Assembly (NCBI RefSeq): GCF_001570365.1
Contig: NZ_BBYK01000077.1
Coordinates: forward strand, 1 to 64,000
Reading direction: 5' to 3'
Length of the DNA: 64,000 bases
DNA from: Microtetraspora fusca
Lineage (GTDB): Bacteria > Actinomycetota > Actinomycetes > Streptosporangiales > Streptosporangiaceae
In this document: one piece after another, positions 1 through 8,393 of the stretch
Numbering within the stretch: the first letter of the stretch is position 1
Layout of the letters: each line of letters starts with the position of its first letter
Notes under the pieces: model-generated
Seen by the model: the letters and a program-made list of their open reading frames with translations, nothing else
What the model was told of the DNA's origin: nothing
The model's database searches: none
Made by a program: the position numbers and the translations under genes

Positions 1-36
1 CCTCAGCCCGGCGTCGTGGCCGGTGAAACCGCTTGT

Positions 37-51
37 CTGAATTTCATTCAT
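37..51. promoter_or_regulatory. Degenerate copy of the CTGAA-N5-TTCAG inverted repeat
   Basis: The sequence CTGAATTTCATTCAT matches the half-site arrangement of the two better copies at 236-250 and 2608-2622, with one arm base changed. No gene is visible between base 1 and the GTG at 295. This copy may be a second operator for the gene at 295 or may serve a gene to the left of the window. It is a motif match only. Confidence 0.4.
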
Positions 52-235
52 TGCCGCTGAGGGCAACGGTGTCCCGCATGTCGGACCGCCACCGATGCTC
101 TCATCCGGCATTGAAGAAGCTAAACACGCTGTTCGGCGGGTGGTCAACCGTCGCAGGCCGTACCGTGCCGGGTTGCGGGGATGTAACGCACAGGTGTCCG
201 TTGACGCCCTTCTCGGCCCCGTGCTAGACATCGTC

Positions 236-250
236 CTGAATGACATTCAG
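236..250. promoter_or_regulatory. Perfect 15-bp palindromic operator upstream of the acyl-CoA dehydrogenase operon
   Basis: CTGAATGACATTCAG is a perfect inverted repeat around a single central base, 45 bp before the GTG start at 295. The same arm arrangement recurs 28 bp before the transporter gene at 2650. The TGAATG/CATTCA arms resemble sites of TetR-type fatty-acid-degradation repressors (Bacillus FadR type). A TetR-family acyl-CoA-responsive repressor is inferred, but its gene is not in the nearby sequence. Confidence 0.7.
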
Positions 251-294
251 TCATGTGCCGCCCCTGGAACATCAGGGGCTTGGGAGGTGCAGTA

Positions 295-1341
295 GTGCTC
301 GCTCTACTCAGTGACGAGCAGCAGATGCTCAAAGATGTGGCCGCCCAGCTCGCCGGTTCCGCCGGTCCGGCGAACCCCGGCGACCTCCGTACCCTCGACC
401 GGGACGCGGCCTGGCGGTCCCTGGCCCAGTCCGGCCTGCTGGCCCTGCGCACCAGGGACGACGGGCGTCCGGCCGGGTCAGGGGTTGAAGTCGCGGTGGT
501 GGCCGAGGCTCTGGGCGCGGGCCTGGTCCCGGTGCCCTATCTCGGCTCGGCCGTGCTGGCCACCGAACTGCTCGCTCTGGCCGGCGCGCACGACGAGGCC
601 GAAGCCCTCGCCGAGGGCGCGGCCCGCACCGGCGTCCTGCTCGACCGCGACCTGTCCGCGCTCGCGGTGCTGCCCGCGGACCAGACCGTGTACGGCTGGG
701 ACGTGGACGGGGCCGCCGACGCGCTGGCGCTGACCGTCGTGCCCGGCGGCCACCAGGTGGTACGTGTCTCCCTGGCGACCGGGTTCACCGCCGCGAATGG
801 AGCCGACCTCACCCGGACGCTGCTCCGCTCCGACGGCCCGATCGACGCCGCCGCGCTCACCCCCGTCGGCGGCCCGCTGTCGGACGAGCACCTGCGGCGC
901 TGGGAGGCCCTGGCGCTCACCGCGCTCAGCGCCGACACGGTCGGCGTCATGCGGTCCGCCGTGGACAGGGCCGTCGCCTACACCAAGGAGCGGGTGCAGT
1001 ACGGCGTGCTCATCGGCTCCTTCCAGGCGGTTCAACACATGTGCGCCGAGGCGTACGTCCAGGCGGAGGCGGCGGCGAGCGCCGTGAACTACGCGGCATG
1101 GGCGGTGGACGAGCTGGACCCGGACGAGGCGCTGCTGGCCGCCCGCACGGCGAAGGCGCAGTGCGCGACCGTGGCCCGCGAGGTGACCGAGACCGTCATG
1201 CAGGTGTTCGGCGGCATCGGCCAGACCTACGAGCACATCGCGCACGTCCACACCCGGCGGGCGCTGACCAACCGCCAGGTCCTCGGCGACGAGGGCGTCC
1301 ACCTGCTGCGCATCGCCGACGTCCGACTGACGGGAGAGTGA
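295..1341 (+). CDS. Acyl-CoA dehydrogenase family protein, probable partner subunit of the next gene
   Basis: This flavoprotein oxidises acyl-CoA to enoyl-CoA and should pass electrons to the ETF encoded at 14.5-16.2 kb. At 348 aa it is a short member of the family. The C-terminal FAD-binding helical domain is clear, with GGIGQTYEHIAHVHTRRA near residues 305-322. The N-terminal half is divergent and carries few canonical substrate-loop motifs. The GTG at 295 is chosen because GGAGGTG lies just before it. An upstream in-frame ATG at 253 would place coding sequence right after the palindrome and has no ribosome site. The gene is 2 bp from the next ACAD gene. Such unequal pairs form alpha2beta2 enzymes (ChsE1/ChsE2 type) in actinobacterial steroid side-chain degradation. 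The substrate is not evident. Confidence 0.85.
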   Translation: MLALLSDEQQMLKDVAAQLAGSAGPANPGDLRTLDRDAAWRSLAQSGLLALRTRDDGRPAGSGVEVAVVAEALGAGLVPVPYLGSAVLATELLALAGAHDEAEALAEGAARTGVLLDRDLSALAVLPADQTVYGWDVDGAADALALTVVPGGHQVVRVSLATGFTAANGADLTRTLLRSDGPIDAAALTPVGGPLSDEHLRRWEALALTALSADTVGVMRSAVDRAVAYTKERVQYGVLIGSFQAVQHMCAEAYVQAEAAASAVNYAAWAVDELDPDEALLAARTAKAQCATVAREVTETVMQVFGGIGQTYEHIAHVHTRRALTNRQVLGDEGVHLLRIADVRLTGE

Positions 1342-1343
1342 CC

Positions 1344-2471
1344 ATGGACTACCGCGACACCCCCGAGGAGGCGGAGTTCCGCGCCTCTCTGCGCGCGTGG
1401 CTGAGCGCCACCATCCCGGCCGGCTGGGACAAGATCGACGACGAGGAGGAGGCCGTCCAACTCCGCAAGGAGTGGCACCGCACCCTCTACCGGGCCGGAT
1501 ACATGGGCCTGAGCTGGCCGGAGGAGTACGGCGGCCGGGGCCTGAGCCCGATCTACGACGCCATACTCAACGAAGAGTGCGGCAACCTGAACTCCCCGCC
1601 GCTGCCCGCCGTCGGCTACATCGGCCGGGCCATCTTCATGTACGCGAGCGACGAGCAGAAGCGGCGTTTCCTGCCGCCGCTGCTGTCCGGCGAGACGAAC
1701 TGGTGCCAGGGCTTCAGCGAGCCGGAGGCCGGGTCTGACCTGGCGTCGTTGCGGACCACCGCCAGGCTCGACGGCGACCACTACGTGGTCAACGGGCAGA
1801 AGATGTGGACCAGCGGCGGCCAGTACGCCGACTGGTGCCTGCTGCTGGCCAGGACCGATCCGGACGCCCCCAGGCACAAGGGCATCTCGGCGTTCCTGGT
1901 CTCGATGACCGAGCCCGGCGTCACGTGTCGTCCCATCGTGATCGCCAGCGGCGAGGCGGAGACCAGCGAGGTCTTCTGGGACGACGTGCGCATCCCGGTG
2001 GACCAGCGGCTCGGCGCGCCCGGCGAGGGCTGGCGGATCGCGATGACCACGGTCACCTACGAGCGCGGCCCCGCCGACATCGGCTTCATCGCGAGCTACC
2101 GGCGCACGCTGCGCAAGGTCGAGGCGCTGGCGGCCGGGCGCGGGCTGCTCGACCAGCCGGAGACCCGCAAGGCGCTGGCCCGCGCGTACGTGCGGGGTGA
2201 GGTGCTGCGGCTCAACTGCATGGAGCAGCTGTCCCTGCGTGTCTCGGGACGGCCGCCGGGCCCGGAGGGCTCCGTCGCCAAGCTGCTGTGGGCCGACGCC
2301 GAGCAGTCGTTGCAGCACCTGGCGATGGACATCCTCGGCGCCGACGAGATGACCGGCGTCGCCGACGGCTGGCTCAGCTCCTATTTCACGTCCCGCCCCG
2401 TCAGCGTGTACGGCGGGTCGTCGCAGATCCAGAAGAACATCATCGCCCGCATGCTCGACATGCCCCGCTGA
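1344..2471 (+). CDS. Acyl-CoA dehydrogenase, second subunit
   Basis: A full ACAD fold of 375 aa. The N-terminal helical domain contains WPEEYGGRG. The middle beta domain has the FAD/substrate signatures CQGFSEPEAGSDLASL and GQKMWTSGGQYADWCLLLART. The C-terminal domain ends YGGSSQIQKNIIARML. In medium-chain enzymes the catalytic base is the Glu of a YEG motif. Here that site reads YGG, so the base must be elsewhere or come from the partner subunit. This fits a heteromeric enzyme with the preceding gene, whose stop lies 2 bp upstream. The role is alpha,beta-desaturation of an acyl-CoA early in the pathway encoded downstream. Confidence 0.9.
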   Translation: MDYRDTPEEAEFRASLRAWLSATIPAGWDKIDDEEEAVQLRKEWHRTLYRAGYMGLSWPEEYGGRGLSPIYDAILNEECGNLNSPPLPAVGYIGRAIFMYASDEQKRRFLPPLLSGETNWCQGFSEPEAGSDLASLRTTARLDGDHYVVNGQKMWTSGGQYADWCLLLARTDPDAPRHKGISAFLVSMTEPGVTCRPIVIASGEAETSEVFWDDVRIPVDQRLGAPGEGWRIAMTTVTYERGPADIGFIASYRRTLRKVEALAAGRGLLDQPETRKALARAYVRGEVLRLNCMEQLSLRVSGRPPGPEGSVAKLLWADAEQSLQHLAMDILGADEMTGVADGWLSSYFTSRPVSVYGGSSQIQKNIIARMLDMPR

Positions 2472-2607
2472 TCCGTCCGGCGTCCCGCCCCGGCGACGTC
2501 GGTGGCCGCATCGCTGTGATCTTCCGGTGGCCGGTGACACCAGGCCCGGCCACCCCCGACATCCCCCAGACACGGTGCCGTTTCGCGGGCACACGTGTCC
2601 TCTCCTC

Positions 2608-2622
2608 CTGAACATCATTCAG
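2608..2622. promoter_or_regulatory. CTGAA-N5-TTCAG operator upstream of the ABC transporter genes
   Basis: CTGAACATCATTCAG has the same 5-bp arms and spacing as the perfect palindrome at 236-250, and both sit in the context CCTGAA...ATTCAGTC. It lies 28 bp before the start of the substrate-binding protein. The likely meaning is co-regulation of the ACAD genes and the transporter by one repressor, inferred from the shared site. Confidence 0.65.
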
Positions 2623-2649
2623 TCGCATCGCTCGGCTGAGGAGGCCGCT

Positions 2650-3891
2650 ATGAGATCACGCCACATCCGTCTTTCCGCGATATCGCTCAGTGCGCTGCTC
2701 GCGCTCACCCTGTCCGCGTGCGGCGCCTCCGGGAGTGACGGCGCGTCCGGCGACGACGCGGACAAGCCCTTCATCGTCTACTTCACCGGGGACTACTCCG
2801 GGGCGGTCTCCACCAACAACGCGAGCTTGGACGCGGGCATCAAGATCGCTGCCGAGGAGTTCAACGCCGCCGGGGGGATCAACGGTCGCAAGATCGTCGT
2901 CGAGACGGCCAACGACCAGAACGACCCGACAAAGGCGGTCAGCCTGCTCCAGCAGCGGCTCTCCTCCGGGGCCAAGCCGGACCTCGTCTACCCCGGCAGC
3001 TCAAGCGCGGTCTCCCTGTCGCTGCTGCCCATCCTGAGCAGGCAGAAGATCCTGTCCGTCGGCGGCACCGTGAGCACCCTGCTCAACGACCCGGCCAAGT
3101 TCCCGTACCACTTCGGGATCTCCTCGCCCGGCAAGGACTACGCGCCCGCGCTGATCAGCGAGGCGAAGGCCAAGGGCTACCAGAAGATCGCGATGCTGTA
3201 CTCCAACGACGCCACCGGGCAGAGTTCGGCCGAGATCTACAAGAAGGCCGTGGAGGGCGCGGGCATGCAGTTCGTCGAGGCCCGCTACGAGGCCACCGCG
3301 CTCGACATGACCTCCCAGCTCAACCAGCTCCGCGCGCAGGACCCCGACGCGCTCGTCCTCAACGGGTACGGCGCCGCCGCCCTGTACGTGATGCGCAGCC
3401 GCGCCCAGATCGGCTGGGACATCCCGTCGTACTGCGACCAGCTCGCCTCCGGCTTCCCGTACATGAAGAACCTGGACGCCGGACAGCTGAAGAACATCAA
3501 CGTGGTCGTCTCCACCGCGACCCTGGCCTCCACCGAGCCCCACCCGGGCCTCGCCGGCTTCATCGAGAAGATCAAGAAGGGCCCGGCGGCCGATGGGATC
3601 TCCAGCACCGGCGTGGGCCTGTACACCACCGGGCACGACGCGCTCGCGCTCATCGTCTACGCGGCGCAGCAGGCCGGGGCCACCGACTCCGACAAGGTCA
3701 AGGCCGAACTGGAGAAGCTGCCCCAGCCCACCGGAGCACCCCTGTGGTACTCCGGCGGACCGGCGGGACAGTACGTGAAGTTCGCCTACACGGCGCAGGA
3801 CCACTTCCCGACCGCGAGCGAGGAGACCTTCCAGTACGTCGCGCCCGGCGTGTTCGACGGCGACGGCTTCTACGCGTCCGGCAAGGCGTGA
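2650..3891 (+). CDS. ABC transporter substrate-binding lipoprotein, branched-chain amino acid (LivJ) type
   Basis: The 413-aa protein starts with a lipoprotein signal: basic MRSRH, a hydrophobic stretch, and a lipobox LSAC that would anchor the mature Cys to the membrane. The mature part is a type I periplasmic-binding protein. FIVYFTGDYSG near residue 40, the AAEEFNAAGGINGRKI block and NDQNDPTKAVSLLQQ are typical of LivJ/HAAT proteins. The ATG at 2650 follows GAGGAGGCC. It is the first gene of a LivJ-H-(M+G)-F set. Because acyl-CoA metabolism genes surround it, the ligand is more likely a carboxylic or aromatic acid than leucine; that is inference. Confidence 0.93.
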   Translation: MRSRHIRLSAISLSALLALTLSACGASGSDGASGDDADKPFIVYFTGDYSGAVSTNNASLDAGIKIAAEEFNAAGGINGRKIVVETANDQNDPTKAVSLLQQRLSSGAKPDLVYPGSSSAVSLSLLPILSRQKILSVGGTVSTLLNDPAKFPYHFGISSPGKDYAPALISEAKAKGYQKIAMLYSNDATGQSSAEIYKKAVEGAGMQFVEARYEATALDMTSQLNQLRAQDPDALVLNGYGAAALYVMRSRAQIGWDIPSYCDQLASGFPYMKNLDAGQLKNINVVVSTATLASTEPHPGLAGFIEKIKKGPAADGISSTGVGLYTTGHDALALIVYAAQQAGATDSDKVKAELEKLPQPTGAPLWYSGGPAGQYVKFAYTAQDHFPTASEETFQYVAPGVFDGDGFYASGKA

Positions 3892-3898
3892 GGTCCCG

Positions 3899-4765
3899 AT
3901 GACGACGGTCTGGGCCGGACTGGCGACCGGCGCGATCTACTCCCTGATCGCGATCGGGTACAACGTCGTGCTGCTCGCCTCCGGGACGTTCAACTTCGCC
4001 CACGCGCAACTCCTGATGGTGGGAACGTTCCTCGCCTACACGGGGGCGGTCACCTTCGGGCTGCCCGTGCTGCCGACCGTGCTGCTGGCCGCCGCCGGGG
4101 TGGCGGTCATCGCCCTCGTGGAGGAGCGGGTCGCCATCCGGCCCCTGCTCGGCCGTACCGACAGCCACGGCACGCTGATCACCACGGTCGGCGCGGCCAC
4201 CGTCCTCGACGGCCTGGCCGCGGCCATCTGGGGCAGGCAGCCGCTGACCGTGCCCTCGGTCCTGCCCGACGAGCCGCTCACCCTGCTCGGCGGCACCGTA
4301 CGGCCGGTGGACCTGGCGCTGATCGGATTCACCCTCGTCGTCGGCGTCGGCCTGCACCTGTGGTCGCGGCACACGCTGACCGGCCTGGCGTCCCTGGCCT
4401 CCGCCGAGGACAGGGACGCCGCCTCGGCCCGTGGCATCAACGTGCGGCTGCTCGGCGTCGGCGCGTTCGCCGTCGCCGGGGCCGTGGCCGGCGTGTTCGG
4501 GCTGCTGGTCGGGGCACGCACGTACGCCGTCTTCGACCTCGGCCACTCCCTGGCGCTGTTCGGGTTCGTGGCCATCGCGATCGGCGGCTCCGGCAGCCAG
4601 CTCGGCGGGCTGATCGGAGGTTTCGCCACCGGACTCGTCTACGCGTTCGCCGCCAGGTACATCGGCGCGGCGTACCCGCAGATCGTGGTCTTCGGGGTGT
4701 TCCTCCTCATCCTGTTCCTGCGACCGCGCGGGCTATTCGGCGCCGCGCTCGAACGGCGGGTGTAG
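3899..4765 (+). CDS. Branched-chain-type ABC transporter permease, LivH family
   Basis: A 288-aa integral membrane protein with about eight hydrophobic segments, beginning WAGLATGAIYSLIAIGYNVV, the usual LivH opening. The motif ASAEDRDAASARGINVRLLGVGAFAVAG is the cytoplasmic coupling loop that contacts the ATPase. The C-terminal FLRPRGLFGA is typical. It starts 7 bp after the binding-protein gene and ends 2 bp before the LivM-LivG fusion, so the three are one transcript. It forms half of the membrane channel. Confidence 0.93.
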   Translation: MTTVWAGLATGAIYSLIAIGYNVVLLASGTFNFAHAQLLMVGTFLAYTGAVTFGLPVLPTVLLAAAGVAVIALVEERVAIRPLLGRTDSHGTLITTVGAATVLDGLAAAIWGRQPLTVPSVLPDEPLTLLGGTVRPVDLALIGFTLVVGVGLHLWSRHTLTGLASLASAEDRDAASARGINVRLLGVGAFAVAGAVAGVFGLLVGARTYAVFDLGHSLALFGFVAIAIGGSGSQLGGLIGGFATGLVYAFAARYIGAAYPQIVVFGVFLLILFLRPRGLFGAALERRV

Positions 4766-4767
4766 CC

Positions 4768-6615
4768 ATGAACGCACTCATCCACCGGTTCCGCCCGCTG
4801 GGCGTGCTTCTCCTGCTGGTCCTGCTGCTGGTCGCGCCCACCGTCGGCCTGCTCGACGGCTACTGGTCCCGTACGGTCATGCTGATCGCGATCCTCAGCC
4901 TGCTGGTCAGCGGTCTGAACGTGGTCCTCGGCTACGCCGGGGAGCTGGCCATGGGCCAGGTCGCCCTGTACGCCGTGGGCGCCTATGTCGCCGGATACCT
5001 CGGGGTCGAGTTCGGCCTGACGAACGTGCTGGTCGCCCTGGTCGCCGCCATGCTCGCCGCGGTCGTCGTCGGGCTGATCACCGGCATACCCGGGCTGCGG
5101 CTCGGCGGCTGGTCCCTGGCCATGGTGACCTTCTTCCTGGTCACACTGGTGCCGAACCTGGTGGACGTCTTCTCCGACGTCACCGGCGGCACGCTCGGCA
5201 TGGCCACCGCCGTACCGACCCTGTTCGGCATCGAGATCGTCGGCGACCGGCTGTACTGGCTGGTCATCCTGGTCGTGATCGCCTGGTTCACGGTCGCCCG
5301 GAACCTGCTGCTGTCCCGGCACGGCAACATGTTCCTCGTCCTGCGGCAGAGCCCGATCCTCGCGTCGGTGCTCGGCGTCTCGGTATACCGGCTGAAACTG
5401 CTGGTCTACGTCGTCGGCGCGATCCCCGCGGCGCTGGCCGGCGCGCTGTTCTCCATGCTGGACGGGTTCATCGCGCCCGACACCTTCACCTTCGCGCTGG
5501 CGCTCAGTGTGCTCGCCGCCTCCGTCGTCGGCGGCGCGACCTCCGTGTACGGCGCCATCGCCGGTGCGGCGGTCATGCAACTCGGCCAGCAGACCTTCAC
5601 CCAGTTCCAGACCTGGCAGCTCGTCATCTACGGAGCCTTCCTGCTGATCGCCGGGATCGCCTTCAACCGGGGGCTGGTCGGGCTCGCCCAGGACGGGCTG
5701 GCCGCCGCCCGCCGCAGGGGATGGCTGCCCAACCGCCCGGCCACGGCCGCCGCACCCGGTGGGGACGAACCGGTGAAGACCCCGCTGGAACCGCTGGACG
5801 GCGTGGTACTGCGCACCGAGGGACTGAGCAAGTCCTTCGGCGGCAACCGGGCGCTCGACGACGTCACCATCGAGGCCCGCCCCGGCGAGGTCACCGCGCT
5901 CATCGGCCCCAACGGGTCGGGCAAGACCACCCTGCTCAACCTGATCTGCGGCCTGTACAAGCCCTCGGGCGGCCGGTTGCTGCTCGGCGACCAGCAGATC
6001 GGCGGGCAGCCGACGTACCGGATCGCACGGTACGGCGTCGCCCGTACCTTCCAGACGCCGCTCATTCCCAAGGACATGTCCACGCTCGCCTTCGTCGCGA
6101 CCGGCAGGTACATGAACCACAAGGTCGGCATCCTGCCCGCGATCCTGCGGCTGCCGGTGTTCCGCCGTGGGTACGCGGCCGACGACGAGCGGGCCATGGC
6201 ACTGCTGCGGCTGGTCGGCATCGCCGACGTCGCGGGTAAGCAGGTGAACTCCCTGGCTCTCGGCACCCGGCGGCTGGTCGAGGTGGCCCGCTCGCTCGCC
6301 TCGGGGGCGCGGGTCTTCCTCTTCGACGAGGTCGGCTCCGGCCTGGACGAGAGCGACCTCGCCGTACTCGAACGGGCCATCGGCATGATCCGCGAGGCCG
6401 GTGGGACCGTGATCCTCGTCGAGCACAACTTCCCGCTGGTGCTCAAGCTGGCCGACCGGATCCACGTGCTCAGCCAGGGCAAGCTGCTCGCCTCCGGCCC
6501 CCCGGCCCATATCCAGGCCGACCGGAGGGTCCTCGCCGAGTACACCGGCGCGACCGACCTGCCCGAGGAGCCGGACGACGCGCACGCCCCCGCGACGCCG
6601 AAGGGAGCCAACTGA
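4768..6615 (+). CDS. Fused LivM permease and LivG ATPase of the branched-chain-type ABC transporter
   Basis: One 615-aa chain carries two subunits that are often separate. Residues 1 to about 320 are a LivM permease (GLNVVLGYAGELAMGQVALYAVGAY early, VYGAIAGAAVMQLGQQ late). A linker of about 25 residues follows. From about residue 345 comes a LivG ATPase: LSKSFGGNRALDDV, Walker A GPNGSGKTT near 383, a degenerate signature LALGTRRLVEVARSLA near 495, and Walker B VFLFDE near 520. The switch histidine is in LVEHNFPLVLKLADRI. The stop overlaps the ATG of the LivF gene by one base (TGATG). The fusion guarantees 1:1 assembly of channel and motor. Confidence 0.93.
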   Translation: MNALIHRFRPLGVLLLLVLLLVAPTVGLLDGYWSRTVMLIAILSLLVSGLNVVLGYAGELAMGQVALYAVGAYVAGYLGVEFGLTNVLVALVAAMLAAVVVGLITGIPGLRLGGWSLAMVTFFLVTLVPNLVDVFSDVTGGTLGMATAVPTLFGIEIVGDRLYWLVILVVIAWFTVARNLLLSRHGNMFLVLRQSPILASVLGVSVYRLKLLVYVVGAIPAALAGALFSMLDGFIAPDTFTFALALSVLAASVVGGATSVYGAIAGAAVMQLGQQTFTQFQTWQLVIYGAFLLIAGIAFNRGLVGLAQDGLAAARRRGWLPNRPATAAAPGGDEPVKTPLEPLDGVVLRTEGLSKSFGGNRALDDVTIEARPGEVTALIGPNGSGKTTLLNLICGLYKPSGGRLLLGDQQIGGQPTYRIARYGVARTFQTPLIPKDMSTLAFVATGRYMNHKVGILPAILRLPVFRRGYAADDERAMALLRLVGIADVAGKQVNSLALGTRRLVEVARSLASGARVFLFDEVGSGLDESDLAVLERAIGMIREAGGTVILVEHNFPLVLKLADRIHVLSQGKLLASGPPAHIQADRRVLAEYTGATDLPEEPDDAHAPATPKGAN

Positions 6616-7367
6616 TGTTGTCCGTCACCGGAGTCACCGGCGGATACGGCGACCTGCGCGTTCTGTGGGACGTGGAGGCGACCGTACGGCCCGGACGGAT
6701 CACCGTCGTGCTCGGCCGCAACGGCGCGGGGAAGACCTCGCTGCTGTCGGCCGTCGCGGGCCTGCTGCCCACCGTGAGCGGGGGCAGGATCGAGCTGGAC
6801 GGCCAGGACCTGGCCGGCGCCCCCGCGCACCGCAGGGTGCGGGCCGGGCTCGCCCTCGTCCAGGAGAACAAGCGGGTCTTCCGCGCCAGGACCGTCGAGG
6901 AGAACCTGCTCCTCGGCGGCTACACCCTCGGCGGGTTCGGCCTGCGTGGAGGCGCCCGCCGGGCGGCTCTGGAACAGGCGTACGAGCGGTTCCCCGTCCT
7001 GCGGCAGCGGCGGCGCGCCCTGGCGGGCAGCCTGTCCGGCGGCCAGCAGCAGATGCTCGCCATCGGCCAGGCGCTGATGCCGGGACCAAAACTGCTGATG
7101 CTCGACGAACCCTCCGCCGGGCTCGCCCCCTCCATCGTCAACGAGGTCCTCGCGATGGTGGCGGCGCTGCGCGACCAGGAGGGGCTGTCGATCCTCCTCG
7201 TCGAGCAGCGGATCGAGCACGCCCTGGAGATCGCCGACGACGTCGCGGTCATGGAGAACGGGCGCATCATCACCGCCGGTCCCAAGTCCGTCTTCGACGA
7301 CGGCGCGGTGATCCGCGAGGTGTACCTGGGCCGGTCCGGCGAAGAGCTGACCACCGGCAATCAATGA
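6615..7367 (+). CDS. ABC transporter ATP-binding protein, LivF family
   Basis: The second ATPase of the importer, 250 aa. Walker A is GRNGAGKTS near residue 36, the signature is LSGGQQQMLAIGQALM near 140, and Walker B is LLMLDEPSAGLAP. The C-terminus LLVEQRIEHALEIADDVAVMENGRI is typical of LivF. The start overlaps the stop of the fused permease/ATPase gene, so the two ATPases should be made in step. It closes the transporter block; the next gene starts 13 bp later behind GAGAGGAG. Confidence 0.94.
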   Translation: MLSVTGVTGGYGDLRVLWDVEATVRPGRITVVLGRNGAGKTSLLSAVAGLLPTVSGGRIELDGQDLAGAPAHRRVRAGLALVQENKRVFRARTVEENLLLGGYTLGGFGLRGGARRAALEQAYERFPVLRQRRRALAGSLSGGQQQMLAIGQALMPGPKLLMLDEPSAGLAPSIVNEVLAMVAALRDQEGLSILLVEQRIEHALEIADDVAVMENGRIITAGPKSVFDDGAVIREVYLGRSGEELTTGNQ

Positions 7368-7380
7368 GAGGAGTGAACGC

Positions 7381-8127
7381 ATGCGTTTGAAGGACAGGGT
7401 CGCCGTGGTGACCGGCGCCGCGCAGGGCATCGGCCGTGCCGTCGCCGAGCTGTACGCCAGGGAGGGCGCGCGGGTCGCGGTCGTGGACGTTCAGGCCGAG
7501 GCCGCGGAGAAGGTCGCCGCGGGCATCCGCGCCTCCGGCGGCGCCGCCGTCGCCGTGGTGTGCGACGTGTCGAACCGGGCGGCGGTGAACGAGGCCGCCG
7601 CCACGGTCAGGGAGACGTACGGCCCGATCGACATCCTGGTGAACAACGCGGGGGTGACCCGCCCGGCGATGCTGCACAAGATGACCGAGGAGCAGTGGGA
7701 GACCGTGCTCGCGGTCCACCTGCACGGCTCGTTCCACTGGTTGCAGGCCGTGGTCCACGACATGATCGAACGGGAGACCGGCCGGATCATCTTCACCTCC
7801 TCCTCCACGGCGCAGAACGGCTCGATCGGCCAGATCAACTACGCCGCCGCCAAGTCCGGCATGCTCGGCATGGTCCGCACCGCCGCCCGTGAACTGGGCC
7901 GTTACAACATCCTGGTCAACGCGGTCGCCCCGGCGGCGGCGACCGAGATGACGCTCAAGGTGCGCACCGACCCGCGCTTCGCCGACGCGGTCAAGCGGCT
8001 GCCGCTGCGCCGCCACGCCGACCCTGAGGAGATCGCGCCGACCTTCGTCTACCTGGCCTGCGCCGAGTCCGGCTACATGACGGGCCAGGTCCTCTCGGTG
8101 GACGGCGGCGGAATGATGGTGCGTTGA
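7381..8127 (+). CDS. SDR family oxidoreductase, 3-hydroxyacyl-CoA dehydrogenase / FabG-like
   Basis: A classical short-chain dehydrogenase of 248 aa. The dinucleotide motif is VTGAAQGIGRA near residue 11, and VVDVQ at the end of beta-2 has an acidic residue favouring NAD(H). NNAGV, the catalytic Ser in SSSTAQNGS, and YAAAKSG (Tyr and Lys near 155-160) complete the active site. The end LSVDGGGMMVR is standard. In this set it most plausibly oxidises the 3-hydroxyacyl-CoA formed by the MaoC or crotonase hydratases; the substrate is inferred from context. Confidence 0.9.
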   Translation: MRLKDRVAVVTGAAQGIGRAVAELYAREGARVAVVDVQAEAAEKVAAGIRASGGAAVAVVCDVSNRAAVNEAAATVRETYGPIDILVNNAGVTRPAMLHKMTEEQWETVLAVHLHGSFHWLQAVVHDMIERETGRIIFTSSSTAQNGSIGQINYAAAKSGMLGMVRTAARELGRYNILVNAVAPAAATEMTLKVRTDPRFADAVKRLPLRRHADPEEIAPTFVYLACAESGYMTGQVLSVDGGGMMVR

Positions 8128-8129
8128 CG

Positions 8130-8393
8130 GTGACGGCAAGCCTGCGGGGCCCGCTCGGCGGAGCACGGGTGGTGACCTCCGCCCCGCGCAACGGTGGGCC
8201 GTACGTGACGACGCCGCCGGCCGAGCTCGGCGCGGACGTCGTCGCGGTCGAACGGCCGCGCACTCGCGACGGTGCCCGTGCCCAATACCCCGAACCCGAA
8301 CCAGGCCCGCCCCCCGAGCCGGGCGCGCACACCGCTTCGCTCCTTCGTGAGCCGGACGACCCGTCACCCCACCCCGAGGAGGTACAGCCATGA
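8130..8393 (+). pseudogene. Remnant of a CaiB/BaiF (type III) CoA-transferase
   Basis: The first 45 or so residues match the N-terminus of CaiB-family CoA-transferases: GPLGGARVVTSAP, then GPYVTTPPAELGADVVAVERP, then GDGAR-like TRDGARAQ. A full enzyme is about 380-400 aa. Here the frame runs into a Pro-rich 40-residue tail and stops after 87 codons. The catalytic Asp region is absent. The gene could start at GTG 8130 or TTG 8124, which overlaps the SDR stop. Its stop overlaps the ATG at 8390, so the remnant may persist because it couples translation to the synthetase gene. The CoA-transfer step is probably now done by that NDP-forming synthetase. Confidence 0.75.

Noticed and set aside
2527-2649. 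Extended N-terminus for the substrate-binding protein.
   Set aside because: It would run through the operator and bury the lipoprotein signal; ATG 2650 gives a normal signal peptide.
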